DNA of 64,000 bases from NCBI GenBank assembly GCA_034359265.1, contig CP136893.1, positions 44,899,501-44,963,500 on the forward strand, in the 5' to 3' direction. The notes below the pieces were generated by a model. The model worked only from the letters and a program-made list of their open reading frames with translations. It searched no databases and was not told the DNA's origin. Positions 40,680 through 52,035 of this stretch are shown one piece after another; position 1 is the stretch's first letter; each line of letters begins with the position of its first letter. This DNA is from Canna indica. Its lineage: Eukaryota > Streptophyta > Magnoliopsida > Zingiberales > Cannaceae. A program made the translations under genes and the position numbers.

Positions 40680-41105
40680 TCTACCAGGGTTTTTGCCATC
40701 AATCGAGATGGGGCAGAGGCATCAAAGGCAGTGGTGACAGGTACTATTTTAGTCAGTTCTTCTGCTGCTTATGTTCTGTTCGATCCGGGTGCTACACACT
40801 CATTTATATCTACCAATTTTGCTACCGGATTGCCTATGGCACCTTCCTTGCTTGTTGTGTCGTATGTAGTGTAAACGTCTACGGGCGATGCATTGATAGC
40901 AGAATCAATCTTCCATGACTGCGAAGTGCTAATATGTGGTCATGTGTTGAAGGCATAATTGACACTTCTGCCCATGCTTGAAATTGATGTCATCCTCGGC
41001 ATGGATTGGCTGGAGCACTTCGCGTCAGTTAACTATAGGGCTAAGACTGTCGCATTCAGTAAGCCCGGGTTGCCGCAGTTCACCTTCCGATGAGAAGGAA
41101 AGGAT
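40680..41105 (+). pseudogene. pol: Aspartic protease of chromovirus B (broken)
   Basis: AYVLFDPGATHSFIST at about 40770-40815 matches the active-site region of Ty3/gypsy proteases, here D-P-G. Stops follow at 40871 and 40957. PMLEIDVILGMDWLEHF (the second conserved block) is at about 40970-41015, and the linker FRKPGLPQF-type sequence ends at a TGA near 41092. Confidence 0.78.
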
Positions 41106-41111
41106 GAGACA

Positions 41112-42200
41112 ATGGGTGTCATTTCAGCCCTCAAGGCTCGTAAATTATTGTTAGGCGGTTGCCAGTCTTTCTTGGCCTTCGTATTTGTGGCCGAGGAAAA
41201 AGGGACCACGGCTCAGGAGGTTAGCAGAACTCCAATAATTTGTGAGTTCCCTGATGTATTTCCAGAGGATTTGCTGGGATTGCCGCCTAGGAGAGAGATT
41301 GAATTCTGCATCGAGGTCCAACTTGGAGTAAAGCCGATCTCCATCCCACCCTATCGGATGGCCCCGGCCGAACTCAGGGAATTAAAGGTGCAGTTGCAGG
41401 AGTTGCTAGACTTGGGTTTCATTCACCCGAGTGTGTCTCCGTGGGGAGCTCCGATCCTATTTGTGAAGAAAAAGGATGGGACCTTGTGCATGTGCATCAA
41501 CTATAGACAGCTTAACAAGGTGACAATCAAGAATCGTTACCCGCTGCCGAGAATCGATGACTCATTCGACCAATTGCAGGGGGCAAAATGGTTTTCAAAG
41601 ATCGATCTAAGGTTCGAATACCATCAGCTAAGAATCCGAGACTATGATGTGCCCAAGACTGCCTTCAGGGCTCGTTACAGCCACTATGAGTTCCTGGTAA
41701 TGTCGTTCGGGTTGACTAATGTACCTGCGGCTTTTATGGATCTGATGAACAGAGTATTCGAAGAGTATCTAGACAGATTCATGATCGTCTTTATTGACGA
41801 TATCCTGGTGTACTCCAAGAGCAAGGAGGATGGTCCTAGAAACCCTCAGAGAACATCAGTTGTATGCCAAATTCACCAAATGTGAGTTTTGGTTAGAAAG
41901 TGTGGGATTCCTAGGTCATATAGTGTCCAAGGAAGGAATCAGCGTAGATCCCGCCAAGGTAGAGGCGGTAAAATACTGGAAGCGGCCGACCAGTTTGACT
42001 GAAGTCCGCAGTTTCTTGGGGTTAGTCGGGTACTACAAAAAGTTTGTAGAAAACTTCTCTAGGATTGCGGCTCCTCTGACTCGGTTAACCCATAAGAAGG
42101 TCATGTTTGATTGGGACAGGAAGTGTGAGGAGAGCTTCCTAAAGCTCAAAGAATGCTTGACGTCAGCCCTAATTTTGGTCGTACCTTCAGGCTCGGGAGG
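41112..42200 (+). pseudogene. pol: Reverse transcriptase of chromovirus B (one frameshift)
   Basis: Open 41112-41885. It has [40 protein letters not shown] (the DLPGLPP-type block), [48 protein letters not shown] and [19 protein letters not shown]. The intact catalytic box FIDDILVYS follows. A frameshift at about 41825 moves to the frame 41794-42312 with [33 protein letters not shown] and [20 protein letters not shown]. Unlike chromovirus A, the catalytic DD pair is kept. Confidence 0.9.
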
Positions 42201-42700
42201 ATTTGTGGTATATTGTGATGCCTCTTGGGTTGGCTTGGGTTGGCTTGGGTTGTGTTCTGATGCAGTATGGCAGAGTGATCGCCTATGCGTCTCGCCAATT
42301 AAAAGCTCATGAAAAGAATTACCCAGCCCATGACTTGGAACTAGCGGCAGTGATATTTGCGCTGAAGTTGTGGCACTATTACTTGTATGGTGAGGCTTGT
42401 GAGATTTATACCGACCACAAAAGCCTCCAATACTTGCTCACCCAAAAGGAGCTCAATTTAAGACAGAGAAGATGGCTCAAACTTTTGAAAGATTATGATT
42501 GTACCATCTTGTATCACCCTGGGAAGGCCAATGTGGTGGCAGACGCGCTAAGCAGAAAATCCATGGGCAGCTTGGCCCATTTGGCAGTCGGGAAGAGGTC
42601 GTTAACACGAGAATTAGCACTGTGCCTGGATGGGGGAGCAATTTTGGCAGTATCAACTTCGGGTGCCCTGGTGGCGCATCTGCGGGTACAATCCACATTG
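42201..42700 (+). pseudogene. pol: RNase H of chromovirus B (10-bp duplication frameshift)
   Basis: VVYCDAS (first catalytic Asp) is followed by three copies of a ~10-bp TTGGCTTGGG unit at about 42224-42254, which shifts the reading to the frame of [21 protein letters not shown]. Then come [42 protein letters not shown] and the linker [18 protein letters not shown]. Domain order and motifs are those of gypsy RNase H. Confidence 0.85.
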
Positions 42701-43042
42701 GTGGATATGTTGCATGTTGCGCAGGGGGAGGACGCCTTCTATGCCCTGACAAAGGACTTAGTGCAAAGGGGCGATGTAGAGAATGACTTCAAGTTGGACT
42801 CAGAGGGTGTCTTAAGGTTCAGAGACAGGATAGTGGTGCATGATATGGCAGAGGTGCGCAGGAAAGTTCTGGAGCTGGGGCATCGATCCACTGGTGGAGG
42901 GCATGAAAAGGGAGGTAGCAGAGTTCCTATCCAAGTGTTTGGTCTGCCAGCAAGTGAAGGCCGAACACTTGAAGCCCGCAGGGCTGCTGCAAACCCTCGA
43001 AGATCCCGAGTGGAAGTGGGAAAAGATTACTATGGGTCTAGT
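42701..43042 (+). pseudogene. pol: Integrase N-terminal zinc region of chromovirus B
   Basis: The linker [20 protein letters not shown] continues to the His-His/Cys-Cys finger, split over two frames: RRKVLELGH, then [22 protein letters not shown]. Then come [18 protein letters not shown] and LV, ending in CTAGT (43038-43042), the target site of the solo copia LTR. Confidence 0.8.
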
Positions 43043-44448
43043 TGTTGGCTGAAGGTTTTTTCCTTCGTGCTCAATTCTCTTCATGACTATTTTGATGATA
43101 ATAAACCAAATCTATTTAACCAAGTTCTTGAAGTATGAAGCTCGCAGGATTGATAAATGACAAGTCAAGTTTCACATCTTGCGACATCGATCTTGAAACA
43201 AACCAATGCGTACACCAGAGATGGCTTGGTCAAATCAAACGAATACATGGAAAGTCGTTCGAGTTAGAGCATGCTGAAGAACGGAACCAGAAAACAAAGT
43301 GTGCAACAATAAGATCTAAAAAGAAATTATCTTGTCCAGGTTCGGTCGACCGGTCGGTCGACCGAATGATGTTAAAAAATGGCAGTAGCCACTTCGATCG
43401 ACCGAACAATGCAGAAAAATGGCAGTGGCTACTTCGGTCGACTGAATGAGGCCAAAACCTGGCAGTTTCCACTTCGGTCGACCAATCGATCGATCGATCG
43501 ATCGATCGGTCGGCCGGTCAGCAGAGGATCAAAATCGTGATACAGTCGGTCGAACCTCCGGTTGACCGAACAGAGCGGCAGAAGGGCAAAATGCCAGCGG
43601 TCACTAGGTGGTCGATCTGTCGATCGACCGACGATCGACCGGCAAGCGATTGGGCGTCGGCAACGGGCAAAAATGTGCGCGTTGACGAGCCGTTTGATTG
43701 GAAGATTATAAATACTCTTCTCTCTCTCTCTCATAGGTAACTATTGATGCCAATAACCTTCAAAGAGTGATCTTTAGCATCCTCCAAGCTTCTCAATTGA
43801 TCAAAATTTTCAAACCTAGCTCTTGATCCCTCATCTTCAAGTGTTGTTCATTAAAGGGTTCATCAAGGGTGCTAGGCTCAAAAAGAAGAGGTATTTTCAT
43901 TGTGATAAGTTCTCTTCCTCCTCCTCTTGTAATAGAATTGTTTTTGATTTGTTTTTACTTAAATTTACTTGAGCTTGTAAGAAGACCTTGTGTGTGGTCT
44001 TGTGTGTAAGTGGTTAACTTGGTGTATAAGGTGTAAAGCCACTTGTGTAATCTAAGTTAGGAGTAGGTCTTAGGAATTGAGGTGGGAAAGCTCACTCGGT
44101 AGGAAGGCGGGATACTTCCGGGTATGGAAGTGCCTTCGAGGTGATTGTAGGGTCTTTTTGGTGTAAAGTCCTCAATTGTAAGCTACTCATAATTTAGTAA
44201 ATTTGGGTGTGAAATCCTAAGCACGGTGCTTAGGTAGTGGAGTAGGCATTGGGGCCAAACCACTATAAATAATTGTGTTTGCATTGTCTCTTTTGAGTTT
44301 GCTTAATTTCCTTACTTATTGCTTACGCATTGAATATTAGAACTGTGAATTGCCTAAGTTGCAAGAAATGATTAAAAATGGAATTAAGCGATAAGATTTA
44401 GTTCACACACTATTCACCCCCCCTCTAGTGTCACCATTTCAACCAACA
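43043..44448 (+). mobile_element. Solo SIRE-like LTR, copia-5a
   Basis: Starts TGTTGGCTGAAGG and ends TTCAACCAACA, flanked by the exact 5-bp duplication CTAGT (43038-43042 and 44449-44453). It has palindrome clusters at 43340-43640, including a run of GATC units at about 43484-43506, a TATA box ATTATAAATA near 43706 and the hairpin module CCTAAGCAC/GTGCTTAGG at 44216-44234. Removing it restores the integrase reading LV-TGLPK. Confidence 0.95.
44216..44265 (+). repeat. SIRE-like LTR hairpin module, copia-5a
   Basis: CCTAAGCAC (44216-44224) pairs perfectly with GTGCTTAGG (44226-44234), followed by TAGTGG (44235-44240) and CCACTA (44260-44265). The position and flanks match the CCTTGG/CCAAGG module of copia-2, -4 and -6, but the arm sequence differs on both sides. 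Confidence 0.8.
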
Positions 44449-45490
44449 CTAGTGACAGGGCTGCCTAAGTCAAGGGGTGGATTTGATTCCATTTGGGTGG
44501 TGGTAGATCGGTTGACAAAGACCGCTCATTTCATTCCTGTCAAGACAACCTTTTCTGCTGAGCAATACGCCAAACTATTGTTGGACATGATTGTGGCATA
44601 CCATGGTACCCCAGTGATGATTATATCAGATCGACATACCCAGTTAACAGCCTAATTTTCGCAGTCCTTTCAGGAAGCCTTGGGTACTCAGGTGTGCTTC
44701 ATCATAGCTTTCCATCCGCAGATGGATGAAAAGTCAGAGAGGATCATCCAAACCTTGGAAGTTATGCTGAGGGCCTACGTTCTCGACCTGGCTGGCGATT
44801 GGGAGAAACACCTGCTGTTGATTGAGTTTGCCTACAACAATAGCTACCACAGTAGCATTGGCATGGCTCCTTTCGAGGCCTTGTATGAGTGGCGGTGTAG
44901 ATCACCAGTGGGCTGGTTTGAGGCCGAAGAATCTCTCCTGGTGGGTCTGGATCTAGTTGAAGAGGCAGTGGAGAAGGTAAAAATCATAAAGGAAAGATTG
45001 TTGGCGACTCAGAGTCGCCAGAATATGTATGCGGACAGGAAGGCCAGAGAGTTGGAGTTCACGGAGGGTGACCTAGTGTTCCTGAAGGTCTCCCCCATGA
45101 AAGGAGTGGTTCGATTTGCAAAGAAAGGAAAGCTGAGTCCCATGTTCGTTGGGCCTTTTCCCGTTCTCCGGCGGAGGGTTGCTGTAGCTTATGAGTTGGC
45201 CTTGCCCCCTAGCATGAGCAGGGTACACCCGGTTTTTCATATATCAATGCTCAGACGATATGTAAGAGATGATTCACATGTAATTGAACCTTCTGTGGTT
45301 TAGGTGGATTCAGCTATCTCATTCGAGGAGAGGTCGGTCGAGATCCTTGACCGCCAAATTAGAAAGTTGAGGTCCAAACAAATCCCTCTGGTATAGGTTA
45401 GATGGGAACACCACTCTGGGCAGGAAGCTACTTGGGAGGTAGAGCGAGACATGAGAGAGCGCTACCCTTCATTGTTTGAAAAACCGGTAA
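44449..45490 (+). pseudogene. pol: Integrase core and chromodomain of chromovirus B
   Basis: TGLPKSRGGFDSIWVVVDRLTK (first catalytic Asp), then ISDRHTQLTA and a stop where the core has FTSxFW, then FHPQMDEKSERIIQTLE (catalytic Glu), IEFAYNNSYHSSIGMAPFEAL and the C-terminal GPFPVLRRRV domain to 45303. After a TAG, the chromodomain region 45310-45480 has LRSKQIPLV, VRWEHHSGQEATWEVE and RDMRERYPSLF. It has two stops overall. Chromodomains bind methylated histone H3 in chromoviruses, consistent with this heterochromatic location. Confidence 0.88.
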
Positions 45491-45528
45491 GTCCTTATAA
45501 TTCAGCGAAATTTGAGGACGAATTTCTC

Positions 45529-45543
45529 TTAAGGGGGGAAGGT
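45529..45543 (+). other. Polypurine tract of chromovirus B
   Basis: AAGGGGGGAAGG lies directly before the 3' LTR start TGTAAGACCC, with the usual GAGGACGAATTT block upstream. Confidence 0.88.
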
Positions 45544-46664
45544 TGTAAGACCCGAGATTTCCTAATATGGAACTTATTTTGGTGCAGCGCACCGAACCGG
45601 GAGCTAGTCGAGTTGAGTCGCGAAATCGCCACGAGTAGAAGGTATAATTTAAGTTTTATGAAATTTTTGCTAAGTATTCCTTTCCCTCATGATCATGAAA
45701 TGATTTAGTAGAGTCGGATCTGAAATCGTGTTCACGGATCGAGTTCGGGTTCAAATCGGGCTCGGATTGAGTCGAGTAGGGGCTAGTTAAGGGAGACGGG
45801 CAAATTGGTCAAAGGTAAATGAGGGAATTAAACCCTCACCCCCTTAGCAGCCGTGCGGCAGAAGCATTGGAGCCACACGCAGCCCGAGAAGAGAAGGGAG
45901 AGAGGGAGAGCTTTGAGGTCAGCGCCGGATTCGTGCCGCCGTCGAAAAAATCGAGTTCATCGTCGCTCGTCCAATTTTTCCCTTAGATCATGGTGAGTGG
46001 ACCGAACTAGGTCATGTACGGTAGGCGGGTAGCTGACCCAAGGTTTTAAGGGTTTTTCCGATTTCTCCAGTAATTTCGTTGATTCACCGATGTTTCTTCG
46101 AAGATTCGATCCAAATGTTATGTACGTTGTTCGTATGACATTTTCTCGTCGTTTTCTTGATGACTAGGGCCAGCCACATGAAGGGAAAAAGGGGGAAGGT
46201 CATGCCGAAATTTTCCCCAATTTCCTAGAGTGGTCGGAAGCCCTCGGATTGAGTTTCTCTTGCGATTGATGACTTGATTCCTCTCAACCATGGCCGAGAA
46301 CCTTTTTCCCTTGCACTGGTTGCTCTCAAACATGAGCAGCCTTGGGTAGACTTGGGCGAGTAGGTGGAGAAAGGGGAAAAGGGCTCGAGTTGTTTCACAT
46401 TTAAATATAGGGTATTAAATCCTTTATTTCGTATGGATTGCTCAATCAATATATGAATTTTTAGTAGTGATAGATTGAGAATATCATGCTATAAGGAAAT
46501 GTTATTGATAGTGTATACATGGTTAGAATTTCGTATAGCATGAAATTTAGAGAAAGTTCCTCCAATAATTTACTAGTATTGAATATTTACCATGTTAGTT
46601 CAGTTATTATGTTGCTGAAAATTATTGATTAAATGCATAATTAAATTTCTTTATTGTTGCAAAC
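45544..46664 (+). repeat. 3' LTR of chromovirus B, truncated
   Basis: Matches the 5' LTR from its start to GTTGCAAAC (38410 in the 5' copy), then departs into hAT-like sequence. The last ~800 bp are missing, so no target duplication can be scored. Confidence 0.88.
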
Positions 46665-47086
46665 ATGTGGTCATTTATGGTAGTAAGTGTAGAACAGTTT
46701 CCTTATAATTTAGGTGTTGTGATACAACTGTATTGGAACATTTCTATGCTTATGACATGTGATTAATATATAGAATAGCTCAATGATAATTTCATGTCAA
46801 GATGAATTTTAAAGTATATTATATATTTGTTTTGGATCAATGAATTGGTAATTTATTGATTTTATAATTAAATAAATTATTTTAATATTTTTTTATTAAA
46901 TACAGTGCGGATACCGATGCGGTGCGGATATCCGCATTTGAAGTAGTGCGGATATCCGCATTTGAAGTAGTGCGGATATGGATATCCATATTCACATCCG
47001 TATCGGATACGGTGCGGATACGGATGTACGAGTATGGGGTGCGGTGCGGATACGGATAATGCAGTATCCGATCTGTTGCCAGCCTT
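46665..47086. repeat. Right remnant of the hAT-like element
   Basis: AT-rich to 46900, then GCGGATATCCGCATTTGAAGTA repeated twice in tandem (about 46923-46976) and more CGGATACGG variants up to the terminal inverted repeat. No coding sequence. Confidence 0.65.
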
Positions 47087-47094
47087 AACAACAT

Positions 47095-47371
47095 CACCAA
47101 ATGGATAGAGGCTGAACCCCTATCCTCAACTGTGACCGACAAAGTCCAAAAGTTTGTTTGGAAAAATATTATTTACAAGTATGGAATACAACGGAGCTTG
47201 TCAGCGACAACGGGACACAGTTCACGGATCGTCGATTTCATGAATTATGCTTAGACCACGGCATTCGACAATTCTTTTTGTCTGTAGAACAGCCATAGAC
47301 AAATGGCCTAGCTGAAGCAACCAACAAGGTCATTCTAAGAAGATTAAAGAAGAAGCTCAACCGAGTCAAGG
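47095..47371 (+). pseudogene. pol: Tat integrase, central piece
   Basis: ITKWIEAEPLSSTVTDKVQKF and VWKNIIYKYGIQ, then a frameshifted catalytic block (SDNGTQFTDRRF in pieces), the DHGIRQFFLSV and TNGLAEATNKVILR region, and RLKKKLNRVKG up to GATAT. This is the integrase core with the second Asp and the Glu. It has one frameshift and one stop (TAG near 47287). Confidence 0.82.
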
Positions 47372-47376
47372 GATAT

Positions 47377-48570
47377 TGTTGGTGAAATGGCCACATTAGA
47401 TGGGAGGTGAAAAGTGTGTTAACTAATCAATTAGCTTAAATTTGATTTTAAATGTTTTCTTAAATTATTTAGGCAATTCACAATTTAACGACTAAATGCG
47501 GAAGCGAGTAATAGAGATAAGCAATGCGATACACAAAGAAAACAATGTTAACACAATTATTTATAGTGGTTCGGCCCCAATGCCTACTCTACTACCTAAG
47601 CACCGCGCTTAGGATTTCACACCCAAATCCACTAAATTACGAGTAGCTTACAATCGAGGAATTTATACCTGAAAGACCCTACACTCACCTCGAAGGCACT
47701 TCCACACCCGAAAGTATCCCGTCTTCCTATCGAGTGAGCTTTCCCACAATCCCACCTCAATTCCTAAGACCTACTCCTAACCTAGTTTACATAAGTGGCT
47801 TTATACCTTCTTTACCAAGGATACCACTCAATCATCAAGACCAAACACTAGGTCTTCTTACATGCTCAAGTAAAACAAAACTATCACAAGAAGAGAGTGA
47901 AGAGAACTTATCACAATGAGAACATCTTTTCTTCTTGAGCCTAGCACCCTTGGAGAGCCCTCCAATGAAGAACACTTGAAGATAAGGGATTAAGAGCTAG
48001 GTTTTAAGGATTTGATGAAGAAAGATCATACAAGATGCTAGGGATCATTCTTTGAGGTTTAGAAGCATCAACAACCAAAAGGGAGAGTTTGGGGTGGGTA
48101 TTTACAACCCCCCCAACTCACAAGGCTCGTCAACAGGCATTTTTCTGCCTTCTGCCAATTCTAGGCATTATTCAGTCGACCGAATACCCTACTGCCCATA
48201 TTCAGGTTCTGCTGGTCGACCATTCGGTTGACCGAAACTGGGCAAAGGCTGATTTGTTGTGTATTTTTCTTCGCGCTTCATTTTCGAGTTTCAACCTTCA
48301 GCGTGCGTCAACTTGGAGAGCTTTCCAGATGTTCTCTAGACTTGTCCATGATGCCTTCAGTGCACACATCGAACTTCTAAGAGATTCCGCGATGAATCCG
48401 AATGCGTCGACCAATGTCCTTTCGATTTTCTGATTTCTTTGATATTTCCGATCGTGGAGATCGAGTGCTAACCGATATTGAACTTGAAAATAATTCTCCA
48501 TGAAACATTAGTTCCATGTTTGTTATCATCAACTGAGATTAAGACTAAGATTGAAAACCTTAGGCCAACA
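47377..48570 (-). mobile_element. Solo SIRE-like LTR, copia-5b
   Basis: On the minus strand starts TGTTGGCCTAAGG (48570) and ends CATTTCACCAACA (47377). Flanked by GATAT (47372-47376) and GATAC (48571-48575), a duplication with one change. It has the hairpin module CCTAAGC/GCTTAGG at 47595-47613, two GTCGACC palindromes near 48175-48240 and a TATA-like site in GGGTATTTACAACCC near 48098. Confidence 0.92.
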
Positions 48571-49020
48571 GATACTGGGTCGAAGAGCTACCCAAAGTGC
48601 TATGGAGTTACAACACAACTATCCAGTCCTCTACCTCGGAGACCCCTTACCGGCTCGTCTATGAAGCAGAGACCATGATACCTGTCGAGATCGCAGAACC
48701 CAACCTCCACAGAATTACCTTTGAGGAATAGGGCAATGCAGAAGCCTGATTTTTTGAGCTCAATCTTATTGAATAAGAATGAGAGCTCGCTAAAATCACA
48801 GAAGAAGCAATGAAGGTTATGATTGCTCAAAAATACGACAAACATGTCAGGCCCAAAAATTTTGCAGAAGGAGACCTCATTCTCTGAAAGATTGAATCGT
48901 AGAGAAAACCAACTAGAGAAGGTAAGCTCGCTCTGAACTAGGAAGGCCCCTACCGGATCACAGAGGTCCTCGGAAAGGGTGCCTATAGAATCGTCGAACT
49001 CTCTAAACAATAACTCCCAC
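48571..49020 (+). pseudogene. pol: Tat integrase, C-terminal piece
   Basis: YWVEELPKVLWSYNTTIQSS, TPYRLVYEAETMIPVEI, then EEAMKVMIAQKYDKHVRPKNF and EGPYRITEVLGKGAYRIVEL to about 49005. It has stops at 48730, 48750 and 48771 and a frameshift near 48895. The C-terminal block resembles the GPY region of Tat-lineage integrases. Confidence 0.8.
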
Positions 49021-49493
49021 GATCGTGGAACGCGGCCTCTCTACGGGCCTACTGTAGCTAAGTTTCTACCATTAAATTATAACAAGGCTGGAGTACTCTT
49101 TTCCCTACTCGGCAGTTTTTCCCACTGGGTTTTCTCCATGAAAGGTTTTAACGAGGCTCCACCATGTGTAGGCCGAGCTTAGATCTAGGTGGGACACGAT
49201 GTATCATTATGATATTTCACAATAAAATTACTCTCTTCTACACATTTCCTTTGTGTCTTCACTTGCAGCCATTGCATACTTTGTAGGAGAAACTTACACG
49301 GTCTCACAAGCGGCCCTTGACCCATGTGACACATCATTCCTCCTCCGCCAACCTCTACTATTCTCCGCGCTACAAGGCCTCCGTAAGCAATTGGGACTCG
49401 GTTTGCACCAGCCTAAGCTCATTAGGCTCAACGCCCCATTCAGCAACCAGAACTTGGTTTTCGCTAGTCTGGCTCGTTGGCCTTATTGCCAAT
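49021..49493 (+). other. Tat 3' untranslated region, proximal part
   Basis: Starts with SWNAASLRAY-type remnants (out of frame) and then a stretch with TTTTTCCCACTGGGTTTTCTC and AATAAAATTAC, typical downstream sequence of Tat elements. No open frame of note. Ends at CCAAT (49489-49493), the left duplication of the next insertion. Confidence 0.6.
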
Positions 49494-51297
49494 TGTTGGG
49501 ATGGGAATAAGAAACGCATCGAAAAAAATAATTTAAAAATTCAAAACATCCCAAAACAGCAATCTACTTTAGCAACAATTAAGGAATTCAATCTACGAGT
49601 AGAAGGGGGAAGGTATACCTTATACAGCGGTTGGATAGGGTGCTCCTAATTCCTGTATCAAGACGCGCACACACACACATCCTCCAATGATAGTCCACAC
49701 CAGATGCCTCGCGACAAAGGGGCAGCGAACAACCGGACTCGTCGTGGCTCAACGGAGACGCTTTCTCAAAACCCGAAACCTCAATAGCTAGGCTGGGCCT
49801 TCCACCAAGAACCGGGCTCCAAAATGAGAGAAAGAGAAGATGAGAAAATGACGGAACAAGGAGGTAGATCAAAGAATACCTCGCTGTTCTTTTTCAGAAT
49901 CCTCCAAGTGGATGAAGTATGCTGCATACCCAAGTAGAAGACACCTCCAATTTGGCTTCGTAAAAGACCGGGAAGGAGGAAGTATATGGCCGGCCACCAA
50001 TGGAGAGGAGGAGTTCTTTTGAGCCTTTCTCTTCAAGAAGCCTCTAAAGAATGGAGTCCTTGATCTTCTCAAAGAAGATGAAGAACTAATTCACCAACCT
50101 CACCTATGGGGTGTTTGGCTACAAGAGTAGACCCGGCCACCTAAAAACTCTCTCCCCGAAATTCAAAATTCTAGGGTTTGCCTCCAAAAATAATTTATAT
50201 TTTAATGGATTCATAATTAATTCAAAATTAATTAAATCCAATAAAATATAAACTTTAATTTATCTCCATAAATTAAGAGCCTATAAACAAGAATGATAAT
50301 TATCTAGATAAACCAATTCCCTAAACAATAGGAAAGAGGTTTATCTAAATAATTCAATTTTTTATTAATTAATAGAATTATGATTTATCCTCATAAATCA
50401 TATATCTATTAATTTTATGATTTATCTCCATAAATCAAATTCTTATTAATTAGGATTTATCGAAATAAATTAATTCCCAATTAATCAGTTAGGCTCATGG
50501 TTAGAAACTAATTTCCGACCATATATATTTGATTCAAAATCAAATTATACTTAATTCATAATTAAATATATTCCCGGTCAAGTAGTTAATTAAATATTTA
50601 ATTCATAATTAAATTTAATCAACTACATGAAATATTATTATGTGCTAATCCCTACAATTTAGGGATGCCCTACAAATTAAGGTTATCGAGGAACTCCTTT
50701 CTCGTGCATTCGTTCCTACAGAAAACAACTTTCCTATCATGTCCGTAAATGAAATCCGTGATCGAGTTGCAGCATATCCATGCTAGTAGACATATAGGGT
50801 CGCAATCAGACTTTATCCCATGAGGTCTGTTACGAGGTTAGCCTATTTTGTGTGACCCATTGGGCCCCACACTAAGCCTGTAGTGAGTTGTGCATAATAG
50901 AGAGTCGGATCCGATAGGAGTAACTGATTCCATATTGGTTGTTCACATACCTCCATGGGTGCTTTCCCATGCATGCCCAAAGGTATCTGACACATGACAC
51001 TGAAGGCCACATAAGGATAAGTCCAAAGCAATAGGTCGACACTCACAACGTAACCATGACAACCTCAGGTCCAAGGACTGCTTGCACCTACTATCACCCG
51101 AGGAACATCCTATCGACACTCATGTAAGGATTCCATTATGTGTTCCTCGTGTAGGTCCATTCAGTGAACTCATTCCCTAACGAGAATGATGGCTCTGTGA
51201 GATCAGCTACCTCTTATCCTATAAGGCATGTATCAAGTGCACCAGTCTATCCAAAATCAACAATCCCCTAATTGGTGATCCCACTACTAGAAACTTG

Positions 51298-51595
51298 GTC
51301 TTCAGCAACGGCTATCAGCAACGGCCGCTCAAGCCGTTGCTATTTGAAACGGTGTTCTTACGGCCGCTCGAGCCATTGCAGATATTTGTATCTGCAACGG
51401 CGTTCTAACGGACACCCGAGCCATTGTTGATTATTTTAATTATCAGCAACGGCTTTCTGACGGAAAGGCGAGCCGTTGCTGATATTTTAATTATCAGCAA
51501 CGGCTTTCTAACGGACAAGTGAGCCGTTGCTGATGATAACTTATCAGCAACGGCTTTCTAACGGGCGAGTGAGCTGTTGCTGATAAGTTTATATA
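51298..51595 (+). repeat. CACTA-2 5' subterminal hairpin array
   Basis: About ten GCAACGG/CCGTTGC motifs paired as inverted repeats, matching the CACTA-1 5' array one for one, with scattered point differences (for example AGCCATTGC at 51420). Confidence 0.88.
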
Positions 51596-52035
51596 GGGCA
51601 CCGGGCGCGCCCGACCCTTCTTCCTCTCGATGCTGCCGCCGCCGCTGCTGCCGCCGCCGCTGCTGCTCTCGCCTCTCGCCGCCGCTGCCGCTGCTGCCGA
51701 CGCCGACGACGCCTCTTCCTCCTCCCGCTGCTGCCGACTTGTTCAGGTATGCCTCGCCAGCCGGCCGTCTCTTCCCGTTGTGGCCGGCGGGAATCAATCC
51801 GATTGAAACCCTATTTCTAGGGTTTCGGCCGGCGGCGGTCGGCCGATGGCCGCCGCTGGACCTTGTACAGTGGCCGGACAGTGTGTCCAGCCACTGTACG
51901 CCGGCGCCGGAGGGTGGACTCCGGCGCCGGAATTTATAATTATATATATTTTTTATATTGTTTTATAATTGTTAATTAATTGTTTAGATTAATTGTTTAA
52001 TTTGTTAGATTAATTATTAGGGTTTAGATTAATTT

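Larger units (their letters stand above)
37286..46664 (+). mobile_element. Chromovirus B (Ty3/gypsy), 3' LTR truncated
   Basis: Plus strand: 5' LTR 37286-39204, primer-binding site 39209-39220, gag, protease, RT, RNase H, integrase with chromodomain, polypurine tract and 3' LTR 45544-46664 lacking its last ~800 bp. The integrase is interrupted by a solo copia LTR (43043-44448). It shares domain order and motifs with chromovirus A but has different LTRs. Stops, frameshifts and a 10-bp duplication disable it. Confidence 0.9.
37175..47086. mobile_element. hAT-like element carrying chromovirus B
   Basis: Ends are GTAGGGGTGGCAA on the left and TTGCCAGCCTT on the right, an imperfect inverted repeat of the TAGGGGTGGCAA type common in plant hAT elements. 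The flanking 8-bp sequences AACTACAT (37167-37174) and AACAACAT (47087-47094) differ at one base, and the Tat integrase reading resumes across them. Own sequence left is only 37175-37285 and 46665-47086. It is rich in GCGGATAYGGATATCCGC repeats and has no transposase, so it was a small non-autonomous element before the chromovirus inserted. Confidence 0.75.
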
